Shown piece after piece: positions 1 through 13,200 of a DNA stretch of 64,000 nt; the stretch's first letter is position 1; the number at the start of each line of letters is the position of its first letter. Source of the DNA: Halisarca cf. caerulea (taxonomy: Eukaryota; Porifera; Demospongiae; Chondrillida; Halisarcidae); NCBI GenBank assembly GCA_963170055.1, contig CAUJGJ010000083.1, forward strand, positions 1,318,601-1,382,600, read 5' to 3'. The translations under genes were made by a program, and so were the position numbers. A model generated the notes under the pieces. That model was not told where the DNA came from. It saw only the letters and a list, made by a program, of their open reading frames with translations, and ran no database searches.

Positions 1-1222
1 CAACTGAACAAAATGGAAAACTTATTTTTCTTATGAAATGGTAAGGTTTATGCAGATTTGATTTGAGGAAGGTTGTGTGTATGTTCATCACCTTACTTGT
101 GGTACCTGCAGAGATTGTACATGCACTTCTGTTAGGTACTTTACATGAATCACTATAATCATTATTGGTATTTTAAAGACTTTGTAATTTATTAAGTAGA
201 TCAGAGTACCCAACATTTTAGCTCCTTAATGTGCTAAGGCGTAGGCAATATGGTATATGAGATTTCTACAGATTACAGAGATATCACAAGATTTCCAGGA
301 AGGTTTTGCAATACCTGACCAAAAATTTCACCACGATTTCTAGATTTCTACTGAGACATCAGAATTTCAGAGAAGATTTATGAATTCAAGATTTTGGGAT
401 ATGTTTGTGATGCCAGATTTCAGTGCAAATTTTTTGAAGGATCCTAATTGACTACCTAAGATTTCTGGATTTCAGTCTTAGTTTTTGGGATTTCGCCGAG
501 TTACGGACCCCTCACTTATGCCCAGCAAAGTTTTGTGTGTACTCCAAACTTCTACAGAAAGCAATCGTAGATATACGTACTTACATAAAACTGGGTTTGG
601 CTGGATGGGACCCTAATGCAATGCTCCCGTATCTGAAGTCCAATCAACAATTTAAGAGATTTTAAACAGATTCAAGGCTCTCACACCTTTCAGCTGTGAA
701 CTCAGTTCTGTGTTGTTTATAGGAAATCCATTACTTTTTATGCACAAACTTGGGTTGCTTGCAATGAGCACTCAAGGCAGGTTATGGAATGACATATGGT
801 GTGAATTATTTGTATGCAGAATTAGGCCTTAGCAAATGTATCTGGGGTGGCCTTTCAGTTTTGGAAAATGTGGAGAGCCAGTGCTGTAATGTCGTGAATG
901 GTCCCTTGCCTTAAGCTGTCCCCCAATTGCTTTATCAATACTAAACCCTAACCCTAACTCCCAGAGGCAGAATTTGTATTTGATAAGCGCCCACACCAGA
1001 CAACTTTTAGTTAGGACAAGATTTGGTGTGACAGTACCGTGGAAATTCATTCCTACTCCTTCCTATTCTCACTTCACCACTTATTCTGATATTATAATGA
1101 TATCAATTCCCATACCACTCATGCAAAGCCCAAAATTAATGTAGTGATCTTGTGTTGCCTGCAATACAGCTGGGGTCTGTATTGTGTTGATAAATATGAA
1201 TAATTATTTGGTTTATTCTCAG
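1..1222. other. Unassigned AT-rich sequence
   Basis: No gene, RNA or complete transposon could be supported here. The stretch has degenerate T-rich sequence with repeated 'agatttc' and 'gatttc' words around 260-490, suggestive of an old repeat. A short CCCTAA-like run lies at 941-960. It may be intron or 3' flank of a gene whose last exon could be at 1223-1367. Confidence 0.4.
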
Positions 1223-1367
1223 GAAAAATTGCGATGAAGAAGATTTAGTGTTTGCTGAAGATGCAAATGTGAAGTGTCCTCAAGTGGTTATTGCCTTCTA
1301 TGAGAGTAAATTGACGTGGAGGAAAGCTACTAGTGAAACAGAAGCATCAGCAGATGAAGGCACTTAA
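1223..1367 (+). CDS. Possible 3' terminal exon of an unidentified gene entering from the left
   Basis: A pyrimidine-rich tract ending in TTCTCAG is followed by an open frame of about 48 codons that closes with TAA at 1365-1367. The predicted peptide is acidic at both ends ([21 protein letters not shown]) with a central [10 protein letters not shown] segment and reads more like protein than like chance sequence. There is no in-frame start codon, so if real it is a last exon whose upstream exons lie outside the window. I do not recognise the protein family. No convincing AATAAA signal follows closely. Confidence 0.25.
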
Positions 1368-1709
1368 CATTGAGCAGATATATCCATATTCAAATTGTTC
1401 TGTATGTCAACTACTGTATCTTTTTAGTGTAGCATGTACTTGTTACCCTGCATGCATTATCCATGAAACTCTAGGATGTATGTTTTTCAACTCTAGTTTA
1501 TTAGTTTTATTATGTATTCATTTATCTCAGATATCTTATTGGATGGGCATATATTATTCACTACTTGTAACACCAAGCATGGTTTGACTGGCACTACATA
1601 ATACTTCACTGGACAGTGCAGTAGTTACCATTGCCTATGGTTGGAGTATCTATAGAGTCTGATTATACACAAGTACACTACTCACCAGATGGTACTGCAC
1701 ACATGCTAT

Positions 1710-3330
1710 AGCAACAATGACGAAGACATCTTCCACACCTGCCAGTAGAGATATGTCTCAAAACGTAAAAGAACCTTTGTTCCTATCAATGACACTCTGC
1801 CAGAAGAATCAACAATGAAAATGACACCCGAACAGAAACTATCTATATTGGCACAGAACATAAAGTCAAATGTTTTGCTGACGACCTTATTCAAACCACA
1901 GATGAACACCAGTCATCTCTAAGTTAGAAGGAGCCTGCAATGACCTATAGGTCTTGTCTTGGAACCATCTAAGTGTGTCTCTAACGTTGCTGAAAGGAAA
2001 ACCAAAGAAAAGTGTCAAGTACCGATTGCAAAATGGTGAAACTAGAAACACATCTGTGACAATATTAATCCTACCAAGTTTCTTGGATATATGTTGCTGT
2101 AAATACCCCTGCCACTAAGACAGCTGCTAGTAAATTCCTTTATGATCACATGACGTTGGCTCTAGCTAAAGAACATTGACAGCAGACCTATTTGAGGTGA
2201 GATAAAAACTTTGTTCAAAACTACCTGATCCCTTCCATGCAATTCCAATTTACATGCAGCCAACCTAACCTGCAAAAGTACAATCCTGAAGTTGGAAAAT
2301 AACATCAGTAGACTGTTGAAGAAATGGCTACGCCTTCCGAACAATGCCACCAGAGTCTTATTCCACCATCCAGTCATTATAGGACCTAAGGTGTGCCCCC
2401 ACTCCAACATGTCAAGACTTCAGCTAAACTGTTGTTCTTATGTGATTTAATGAACACCAGCAGCCCAGTGATTTCAGAGATTACCCTTCTTATCAATGAT
2501 AAGGACTTTATCAATAGTTGAGACATCCCTGCTGTTGCTATCTCAATTTTGAAAGAGGCAAAAGCCTCCACAAGCTCCATGTCATCTCACCAACTGAAGC
2601 AAACCACCCAAAAGCTGCTTTCTGCTAGACTAAAAGAAGACAAGGAGGTTAAACTGGACTCGCCAAGTACAATCGAAGTTGAAGGACTTCGTTCAACTTG
2701 AAGAATTCACCCACCTTTGGAGAAGAATCATAGATGGCATGTCAGCAGGCCAACTATCATTTATCCTGAAATGCGGATCTGATACCCTGCCGACTCCTAT
2801 GAATCTCCACCGATGGAAAATCCCATTGCCCACTGTGCTCAAGTCCCCAAGCCACAGTAAACCACATCCTCAGTGCATGCTCATCTGCTCTTGAAGACGG
2901 CAGGTACACATGGAGACATGACTCCATTCTCCTGAGGCTGACAACCTTCCTCAAAAGTCAAATCACGTCTCCATTCCAATTTAAATATTTGCAGACTTAG
3001 TTGGCCACCGAGCCATCGAATCCCCACCTAGTACTGTCCCACTATCAGTTGTTAGCACAAAAGCAAGACCCGACATCACTATCATCCAGGGTAACTTCTG
3101 AAACTAACTGTTTGAGGGAACGGCCTTCATGCATGGAGCAGGCAAGAGAACGGAAGCTAGGAAAGCCGAACTACCTTCAGCTTTTCAGCGGTGTGCGTAT
3201 ACGGGGTTACCTACACCAATATCATACACTGGAAATAGGTGCCCTAGGCCACCGCCATCCCGACACCCTTAAGCTCATGTAGCAGCTTCTCCTGACATCT
3301 CCATTTCATCCTGGAATTAAATCAGTACTC
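1710..3330 (+). mobile_element. Decayed non-LTR (LINE-type) retrotransposon, reverse-transcriptase C-terminal part
   Basis: Shifting between frames, the + strand encodes the palm of a reverse transcriptase with the catalytic FADD box at 1874-1885. This is followed by thumb-like sequence with repeated LINE words (for example LPRNATRVLFHHP-like residues around 2320-2370). Next comes a block at about 2735-2815 with SDTLPTPMNLHRWK, and a C-terminal block near 3060-3100 reading ARPDITIIQG. These blocks occur in this order in animal LINE ORF2 proteins. Many stops and frameshifts interrupt the frame, so it is a dead copy. An AATAAA-like 3' end lies near 3655. I did not assign the clade. Confidence 0.75.
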
Positions 3331-4012
3331 TGTGAGATTGCCTTGCTAGTATGTGTTTACGTCCTCCAGGACAATCTTTGAGGCTAGCAAGTCTACAGAT
3401 TGGAGATCATCTCCTCTCTTAATCTAAACTTTAAACTAGTTATTGTTTATACTCTACTTCATGCTCACTGCTTGTCAAGCAACCATCCACGCTATCACGA
3501 CTCAGTGTCTGTGTTCTCATGTTTTGCTTGTGTCCAAGCTTTCACCTTAAACCTCCATTCCCTTTATTTCACAATATATTATAAAGTCTTATAATATCAT
3601 GCACCATGTATGTAACTTCTCTTTTACTATAAGTATTGTAACTACCTTCTTTGAAATAAATAATGGTATTTCCCCGCAATATGTAAGTATAGATGCAAAG
3701 TAATCGCACATGTGCAGCTTCAGTGGAAGATTTATGTTTAGCCATATTCAGGTTGTCAAATACAACACAGTATGTTTCTATAGCAAGCTTTTCAGTATCA
3801 GACTATGGTTCAACCTAAGGGGGTCTATGCTAAAATTACGCACGAAAACAAGCTGAATAAGTGTATGAATTATTACAAAGTAAAAGCATTTCACACATCA
3901 TAATTTTAATGCTTCATAACATCTCAACTGGTAGTTATGTAAAACAATGTCTATTGCTATACGTACAGTAAGTTTGGATGCATACGGTGGACAAAATATC
4001 AATATCAACTTG
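3331..4012. other. Intergenic stretch between the LINE relic and the SMIM30-like gene
   Basis: No open frame of interest is seen on either strand. The left part may be the 3' untranslated tail of the LINE relic, with AATAAA at about 3654. The right part would include the 3' untranslated region of the minus-strand SMIM30-like gene. Confidence 0.4.
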
Positions 4013-4183
4013 TTAGGAGCGCTTCAATCTTCGCGAAATGAATCCTAGCACTGCACACACGACAATAATGGCTAGAACGACGAAAACAACAATTGCAAGT
4101 CCATCTCCGACACCAAAAGCCAACACTGGAGCAGGTAGCAGGGCAAAAAGAAGTAAAAAGACGAGAAGGATGTGACTGATCAT
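4013..4183 (-). CDS. SMIM30: SMIM30-like single-pass membrane microprotein
   Basis: A single uninterrupted 56-codon frame runs from ATG at 4181-4183 to TAA at 4013-4015. Residues 1-22 are a hydrophobic, cleavable-looking leader ending APVLA. They are followed by FGVGDG (23-28), a transmembrane stretch of about residues 29-49, and a basic tail RRLKRS. The order of leader, short luminal GD-containing link, membrane span with CA.LG at its end and basic tail matches vertebrate SMIM30, which is 59 residues. The resemblance rests on the spaced pattern GD..AI....VL.I...CA.LG rather than on high identity. Predicted location is ER or another endomembrane, N terminus outside. The gene is head-to-head with DNAAF5, with 105 bp between start codons. 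Human SMIM30 is a genuine translated microprotein; its molecular role here is unknown. Another small secretory-pathway protein of similar design remains possible. Confidence 0.7.
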   Translation of the reverse strand: MISHILLVFLLLFALLPAPVLAFGVGDGLAIVVFVVLAIIVVCAVLGFISRRLKRS

Positions 4184-4288
4184 TTCTTGGTCTTTCGCTA
4201 TATCACGTGGATTCTGTCATGGGTTACCTGGTCACGCCCCTATTTCTTGAGAGAACGCAACTGTAGGCCAGTTCCTCGAGAGCGGGAA
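4184..4288. promoter_or_regulatory. Shared divergent promoter, SMIM30-like / DNAAF5
   Basis: The 105 bp between the two divergent start codons must hold both 5' untranslated regions and at least core promoter elements. No TATA box is evident. A palindromic E-box CACGTG lies at 4204-4209. The sequence is less AT-rich than the surrounding introns. Promoter function is inferred from geometry only. Confidence 0.55.
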
Positions 4289-7200
4289 ATGGATAACGAC
4301 AGTGGAAACCAACGGCAAACAGAAGTAATTTTTTCATTCAGATAACAATGTTGTGTGCACACTCGTATGTTTCTTCCGATTATTTCATCCTCTATAGAAG
4401 CTTAATCGCTTGATTAGCAGCTTACAGGATCAAAATCGAGCCGTTAAGAGGAAAGCCTTGCTGGAATTGCTCCAGCTGGTCAACAATGAGACGACGAAGC
4501 GAACGGAGGAAGAGATTTCAGACGTTATTAAGACAGTTTTAAAGATTTTCTTTGATTCATCTGAGAAGTGCAGAGAGCTTTCCATCTCAGTAACTTCAAC
4601 GTGAGTTAAACATGATGAGAGAGACAGCCATTGCAATTATTAGCAAGAGAGTACATGAAAAAAAAGGTCTAGAACACAAGCTACCATGAATGATATGGGC
4701 TTGGCAAGACAAGTGAGAGGATAACAGAAACACAAAAGACAAATATAATTGATTAGTTTAATCTATGAACTGACCTGTATTTGCAGAGCTGCTACCTAAC
4801 ATGCAGTAACTGAAAATGACTTGCTAGCTCCTTACCCCTGAAAATAACTAATGTTTGACAAAATCACTTGAATAACCAACCCTTTCTGACATATGGCGAA
4901 AGGGTTGATTATGCTTGACTAGATCTACTTCTTGTTGAATATTTTGCGACATTTTAGAAGAAGAAAGCAAGTGTTTCATGGCAACTTATAATTAACATCA
5001 AACTAGCACAGCACAATGATTACATAATGTACAATAAATCATTGCTAAAGGTAACCATGCATGAGAAACAAAGTGATGAGAATATTGATTAAAATGATGT
5101 GATATTAGCAGTACAGTAGAACCTCGCAATAAGACCACCTCAAAATTAAGACCACTTTGTTGCAGTCCGGAATTTCTCCTATACTTTTACAAGGAAATTA
5201 GTTTCAGAATAAAGACCACTTGTCTTCCTCTGGATGCCTAAACCTCACAATTAAGACCACTTATTTGTGGATACTGCTGTATTCTGTGAACATTAGGTTC
5301 TGAAATGACCCCATCAGTAGATAGAGATGGTAAACTTGGGGTCACATTTTTATCATCCTAATGGAGTAACAATGAAAGAGGTATGATGGACAATTTTCTC
5401 TACAGTTTTATTATCTTATGTGCATCCTGTGTCTACGGAATGACTTGTGGATGTGCTATGCTATTCTGGACAGTACTTTCAGAAATAGGACCACCTGACA
5501 ATTAAGACCACTTGTGCTGGTCCCAAGGGTGGTCGTATTTGTGAGGTTCTACTGTAGTACTATAGAACATAATATTTTAAACAATTAGTGAATCCCACAC
5601 TTCTTTGTCACCACTGTAATGTCTGCTGGCACAAAACAGTTATTTGAGCTTCAGGATCTATGGATGGCTTCAGTGACTGATCTCATTAGAGCAAAGATAT
5701 CTTGCAGCGTAACTGACCCATGATGGTTGAGTACGGTATGCCAAGCTTTCTTGCAAGGCTGATGGCCAAGCTTTGGAACAAGGTGGTACACTCACATGCC
5801 ATTCCGCCTGCTGTCAACAAAACTAAGGGGCTAAACACTCCACACTCGAATTACCTAATTCTTGCGCCATACTCTCTCTGTTTGACATTCTCCTATTGTT
5901 TATATAAGGCAGATAGGCTCTGCTTCGGTACAAAGGGTCGCTTGGGTGAAATACCCTTATGTCAAAAAAAATGCCTCTTGTGCCATAGACCAGAAACCAC
6001 CTACCCTGATATCCACACGAGCCCTATCTTCAGTGTTGGCTGTGGCTAACTGAAAGGTTTCACTGCAGAGAGTTTGCAGAGCGGGTTAATGCACACATTT
6101 GTACACACCTCCTTCAACAAGTTGGCTGATGGGTCTCGGATCTCATTATGGGGCAGCATGGGAAACCCAACTTCTGACATCATAGCATAATTCACAGAAA
6201 GGGATTCCCACATGAGCATTGGACAGGCAGCTTCTTGATGGTCCACCCATACCTCAAGCACAGAGCATCCTTGAAGGCTCCTTTGTACAAAAAGAATCCA
6301 TGCTTGTCAATTGGCAGGGCAATTACCCATGAGGAAGCTCATTTCTCCTTATTGCATTTCATCAGGCATTATTGAGATGGGGAAAGCTGGCTGTAGATGC
6401 TTTCTGCTTGGGCTAGCTGGTTTTCATGTTTAACCCTTCTCACTGATGACTTGTTAGGCTGAACTTTACTATTTGCTTCCAGGATGTCAGCATCTTGTAG
6501 GGCAATTAGAGCTATGATGGGAGCTGTGATCCTGGTGGATGCCTCAAAGCAGTTTACAGCATCAGATAAGGGTATTGTCAAATTCAGGCTTCCAATACTT
6601 GCAGACAAAGCCAAGAGGGAGCGTTCCAGTGCAGATCTTTTAGAGGAAAGCATATTATACTACTTGTAAATCTGTGCAATATGAGATAATCATTCCGCAT
6701 GTGAACAATACATAAAGGTATCCTGTAAAGGTTGCAAATGTCCTACAAACTGTCAGTTACTGTCCCGGCAGCTTCATGTTGTATTAGGTTATGACACCGT
6801 AGTAGAAGTGGCAGGTTTGGATGGTACCGTTTTTTCATAGTAGAGAGTGCACAGTAACCAATTTGAACCAGAAATGCTGACGATTTGCAGTGAACTAAGA
6901 AGCTTGAAGCATGTAACACCTACCTAGAAAATGTATCCAGAAACGACAATACTGTGTTTTAATATGTACAAATTTGTTGCCTCAAATGTAAGCTGAGTTA
7001 AGATGGGCTGAGTAGTTAGCTCAGTAGAAGTAATCATGGAAATGATTATGTGTGAGGATTTGGACTTGGTGGGACTCTATTGTTTTTGAGGTGGTGCTTG
7101 GGAGAATGTATGTCTTGTGGACAACTCTCATGGAATGTTGCCAATCAGTGTAGCATGTAGCGTAACAGCAAAATATTTCCTCCAGTGTAATTGGATTGTT

Positions 7201-10200
7201 CTCTAGTGTGATATCTTCCCAAGTCAGTGGTGATTTCAAGATGGTCTGGCTGACTTTTCAAAGACTTTATATTGGCAACTTCTTGAATATTTTTCTCTGT
7301 GGCTCCGTGCACTTTCGATTAGCAGTATTTGAGCCTGTATATATATATATATGTGTGTATGTATAGCTTCAGTCATATTCCAGTCATATTCCATTGTCAC
7401 AGTGATAATAGTCCCTAGTATGTATGTAGTTACTCCTTATCTGAAAAGAATTGCAAATTGAAGTTCTTGGTGATAGTTGTGTAAATATGTTAGTTTTTTA
7501 GTATTGTATAGATTTTGCCTACGCTTGCTTTCCTACTTCCATTCCGTAACTTGCAGTGTGCTCCACATTGCCAAAGATGGAGACACTTATCTTCCTTCTA
7601 TTGTGCCAGTCCTGGTAGCACGTTTGGGACAGACAGAGATCATGGAGCCATCGGAGGAACTGCGATTGGAGCTTGTCAACCTTCTCAATGAAATACTGAA
7701 AGTGCATGGTCCAAAAATGGGCCCATTCATGGGAGACATGGTACTTATATTACAAAGAACTGTAGTCGATCCATACCCTGAAGTCAAAAAAGTAATTTTA
7801 TGTACTTTTATGTACTGTAACTATTATAGTGGTATTTGCATATAATAGACTAGTGCAGGATTTGCTGTCTTTTCATTTGCATCCATTGATGGTAGTGTGC
7901 ACAAAATATGGCTACATCTAGGTTTTGTGTGGATTGGTTCATTGCTTTTGAATCCTAAACATCTTACAGTGACTAATATTTTAAAATGCACTGAACTACA
8001 CCTGTACTCATCTGCCCTATGGACTACGTGTTATCTGTGGTTGTATTATGGAAGGTTTTCTTGCACCATTTAGGTCAGTGCACTGTGCATAATCAAGCTT
8101 GCAGAAAGCTGCTCTCAAGCATTCTACTATCAAGGGGAAAGTCTTGTCAAGCCCTTGCTTCAAGGAATGTCTCATCAACATTCAAAAGTCCGCATGACTT
8201 GCCTCAAAGTACTTATTGTCACACATGCTTGCCATAGATTAGTGTGGTACCACGTCCTCATGTCAGAGACAGTCCCAAGTGTGACATCTTTGCAGATATT
8301 ACTAGTACCCTACAATTTCTGTGTATATAGCATTGATGTAACTATGAAACGATGACTATTTACTCCATCCCTCTGTATTGTGTTTCTATGTTGTGTAGTC
8401 CTTGGGAAGTGTTATCCAGCATGTGAACAATAGTGCTATAGATGGAGCAATACCTGTATTAGCTCAAAAGACATACGATGCGAATGTGGATGTGAGGAAG
8501 TGTCTTATTGCTGTCACTGGGAGCTGGTTGATGTGCTTGGTGGATAGGTAAGTCTTCTTGTCCTACAGCACAAAGGCCACAGGGTTGAGGTAAACGGTTA
8601 TTAAAGCACAATACTTGCAGTTAGCATCTGAGTTCTGATGCCTAGTTTTTTTTTTTACATTTCGGTCATCCCAGACTTGAATGTTGTGTCACACTGTAGT
8701 ACTTTGGGGAGGGATTTGGCCTCACTTAGAAACCCCCCCCCCCCCTCCCTCATCCCTGAATGTTATGATGTTACTATGCCATGTATGTACAATATGGCTG
8801 CCAGCTATTCCCTTGTTTCTTATAGCTACCCCACTGCCCCCCTTCCAAAATTTGTGTGGTGAAAGATTTATATCCATTTTATTCTGTCACAGGTATTCTT
8901 ACCAGTGGAAGTTAATCCCAATCCTCCTGTGTTGTCTCTCTGATGATGTGGCAGAACTGAGAAGGTCTGCATGGGAGATCTGGGACCAGGTGGCCTTACT
9001 TTTTCACTTTCACTTGAATCTACTTTTGCATGCGTTATATGAGTGATTGTACTCTTGTGTGTACGTAGGTTGGTAAGAAATATGAGCAGGAAAATGAACA
9101 AGAATTAAAAGACCAAATGGATTTTGCAGAAGTTGTGTCTCTGCCACAGGGTTTAGGTAAGTGGTTATTGTGCAGTACAACACCTGCAGCTGACATGTGA
9201 GTTCTGATGCCTTGATTTGCAGAATTTGGTCGTCCAAGACTTGGATGCCGTGTTATAGTACAAAGAAATTTCCATAAAGTCTTGCCACCGCTGTTGAAAG
9301 ACATGTGTGATTGGTCTCTTAAAAGTCGATTGAAAGTGCATTTACATGAAATATCAATTGCTGATTTCTCTATAATATTATTCTACAGCAATCCCCATCT
9401 ATCTGTTAATACATAGGCGTCTCAACTGCTATTTCATTTACTTTATCACTTGGAGGATCACATAACTCAAAGTTTACAGCTTCTTCTAGGAGGACTGTAT
9501 GGAGGCTGCTCAGATGAAGAATCCGAGATTGTTGATAATGTACGTACATGTATGTATACTGTACACATGCATACTATAATATGGGGTACCCTGGCATATC
9601 AGAAGGAACACTTCCCATATAGACATGCATGGCTAAGTTGCAGAAAGTTGGAATGATCCTTTGAGCAGAAACTCGACATGTTTTGTAATCTAGTATGAGG
9701 TAAAATTTCTATAATAAGGACATCATTGAGGACCATAGTTACAGTAGCTATATTGTGTATATGGAGGTGTCCTTTTTTAAGAGAATCTACATGTACATAT
9801 GTCAATGTGCAGGACAGTAGAGCCATACTATCTATGGTAGAGCAATGGTGTCCTGTTAAAGGAAGTGGGTGATTTTAAAGGACCTTTATTAGAGGCTTCA
9901 TTGCAGTTAGTCAGTTCCTTGTTTAGATTCACTCGGATATGGCGGGAATTTTTTGTACAAGTGTATTGCTGTACATTCCAACATTCTTTGTTCATATGAA
10001 GAATTTGGGATTCTGTGACAGGGCAAACATACCTTCACCACCTGCTACCCTCACAGACCATACAGTCAAGAAGTCTACAACAACCAAAAACCTGTAGCTT
10101 GCTTGACCTAAGGGGGGAGTGTACACCTCCATGGTGCATAGACCTAGTAGTCTGAGAAGTCTACAGTACCAGGCCTAGCCAGGTTGGCCTATACTTGGGA

Positions 10201-13200
10201 GAAAACTAGTCATGGGTATATTTTTTAAGGATCAATTTAGCAACCTTCATTATCTGATGAGCCACCTGAGAAAGGTTTGATGTACAGTAGTCTGAGAAGA
10301 GGGAATCAAAATAGAGCTAGTGATCTATGTAGATTTCTTTTACCTTTGTAGTATTATCGTACCACTTGGTGGAAGATGGCCAGATTGCATACTTTCTATT
10401 ATCTGTGTACAGACCTTAGTGTCGCTTCAATGAATACAATAAACCACATATCGTGATGCATATGTTTGACAAAACAATGCACTAGTATATGTTTTCTATC
10501 ATGATACAGGGCATCTATGAAAGGTGCTCTAAATCAGACTTTCACCAGTATATTAGTGCTAACTGGTGAAAGTCACTATTGTATTGTGGCTGCACTATCC
10601 AATAGATAGCCTTCATTCCCACTGTCAGTCAATCAAACAGTAGGAGTTAGTTGTATAAATATATACATTATGTACACTCACATCTACTCATTTGTGGGTG
10701 CTCAGTCAAATGAGTGGAGTCATCATCATGCCAGATTTTTTCGGCATCTAAATGGAGAATGAATTTCAAGGAAATTGTGATAGTTTATGATAGACCATCA
10801 GTCATGGAGATGTATCATGATGAATTATATATCATGATACATCTCTACATGATATCGTGATACACATGTAGTATTATTGTGGTAACACTTATATTGACTT
10901 ATAATTGTATTCATTTACAGTGGAATCCTTTTAGAGGACACTTTGGGACAGTATTAATGAAAGTCATTTCCTTTTGTCATTTGGTACAGAGGTTGTCCTC
11001 TTGTAGAGATTCAAACTGTACTTTGGGACCTCAATTTGTGTCCTTTGTAGAGAGGCTTATGCATTGTCCTTATTTTAGAGAGTTCACTATCGGAGATTCC
11101 TTTCTGGTTTGCTCTCTTTCTACTTGCAGTCAGCGAAGTGTGCCAACATGGTGGGCTTTTATGTACCAGTGGAGATATGGAGTGACCTTGTTTTGGGAGC
11201 TGTGAGGACATCATCTGGCTGTGGGAAGCAAGGAAAAGGTGTAGGAAGTTCTGTTGCTGTGGGTCCTATCCAGTGCACGGGCTGTCTTCGCTGCTTTAGT
11301 GGACTTCTTCAGGGAGCACCAAAAGATGAAACCTCTAAGTGTTTAAAGGTACATCTGTGAGTGTCAGCAGATGTGTATCTGAGCTGTGTTTACCAGTCTT
11401 GTGTTCTGTGTACCCATGCATGTCAGTACTTGCATAATGGCACTGAAAGTAATTCACAATTCTCATGGTATTCTCTCCTCTGTTTCAGTATTTTCTCTCG
11501 GTGTCTTAAGACACATTTGTCAAATGTCCAATCATGCTTTCCTGATCTTACAGTGGAGTACATACATAACCATTTGATTATCAGTATTAAGACAGTAATT
11601 ATTGACAGGCATCATTTTAAAGCTATTGACGTACTGCCATATAGATGTGATGCATGAATGTACATTTTGTGTGTTTGTGTATACAGGAACGTACAGTGAA
11701 CCCTTAATCTTGTTAATTCACCAATCCTTATATCTTGCGAACCTAACAGTTTTAGCATCATGTAGTTGCAAGTTACAGCAAGATCAAGGGGTCATAAAGT
11801 ACAGTTGTAATTGGGGGGTTGATTTAGCCATACATGAAATGAAGTACCGTATATCCGGAAAAATTGGTGATCATTAAATTTGGCGATTTGCGCAAGATCA
11901 GGCTGTAATAAAAATTGGCGAAAATTAAATTTAGCAGTTGCACAGCAAGGACAAAGCATAGTAAGTAGGTTTATATGAATTTGGTGATAGAAATTTGGCG
12001 ATTTTGATCCTGATCGCCAAACCTCCAAATTAAAAATGTCGCCAATATTTCCGGATATACGGTATTGGCTTCATGAATTTAAAGACAATAAATTTGGCTT
12101 GTGTAGTAGTTTTGAAATATTTATTAACACCATGTGTCTTCCATTCTGTTTACTTCTTTTCTTTTTTTGCAGGGTATAGTCAAGTGTTTAGCAGAACCAG
12201 AGCTTTTTCAAACCAAGCATCGTCCTATTCAGAAGGGGATTTTATGTTGTGTGCAGAGTATTCTACAGAAGAAACTGATGCTTGATCATGATGACATTAG
12301 AGACATGTTTTTAATTTTACTCAGACTTTCATCTGTGGAAGCTGATGATCACTGGCACAAGCAGGTAACTTGCTGTATGTGATTTTTTGCTGTGCAAATA
12401 AATTGTTGGATTTGACCCATTGTAAACACATTTGTAACCTTCTACTGGGCATAAGCTTATGAAGCGTATTTATTGTTTTCTGTTGGCTACTTTAGTTTGT
12501 TTTTTCTTTTGAAGGTCCAGGAAAGTTTGATGAATTTATGTGTGTGTGCAGGTCATAGTGAAGTGTCAGAGCTGTACAGTGTGTATGGTAAAGAAATCCT
12601 GCAACCAATGATAGTGAGTAGACATCTACTGTACATTTGTTTAAGGTGGACAGGCTTGTGAAAACAAGTGCATAGCAAATTAAGTGTTTGAACATGTAGT
12701 CCCTGTACTTTGCAGGATAGGTGTGATTTGTGGACACCATTCACTCCAGACTGCCTAGTTTTCACCAGTTTTGTGAAGAATGGATGTACCGCAGTTGTTT
12801 CATTCTCTGATGACATCATTCCTGTATTCTGTTCCGCTCTCAAGCCAGACAACAGTGTAGAACTACATCTTCAGTAAGGATTTGTCGGTGTTAGGATTGC
12901 TTGATTTATTGATATAATTTTACGGTATATCCTGCATCTCATGTACAGTTTTATTGTTCTGTTGATTGAATTTCTGCGCTCTGTACAAGAAGCTGACAAG
13001 CTGGAGTTTCACCAACATGCGGCGACCATTGTTACAGATATAATTATTCCTAACACAGTGTGGAAAGCAGGGCGGTATGTGGTCTTTATACTCTACAGGT
13101 TATAGGTTGAATCGTGCAACTGCACTATCCCTAAGAGTACGTAATTTTTGCCCTGTCTACGATATCCCTCCTGGTTTAATGTTAATTATGCACTTCTGAA

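Noticed and set aside
941..960. CCCTAA-like telomeric repeat run
   Set aside because: Only about two and a half units, in ordinary AT-rich sequence; too short to call an interstitial telomere or chromosome end.
6369..6653. 94-codon minus-strand frame in DNAAF5 intron 2
   Set aside because: It reads fairly protein-like (ALERSLLALSASIGS) but sits beside a decayed retroelement and I cannot name a family; treated as possible transposon debris, not a gene.
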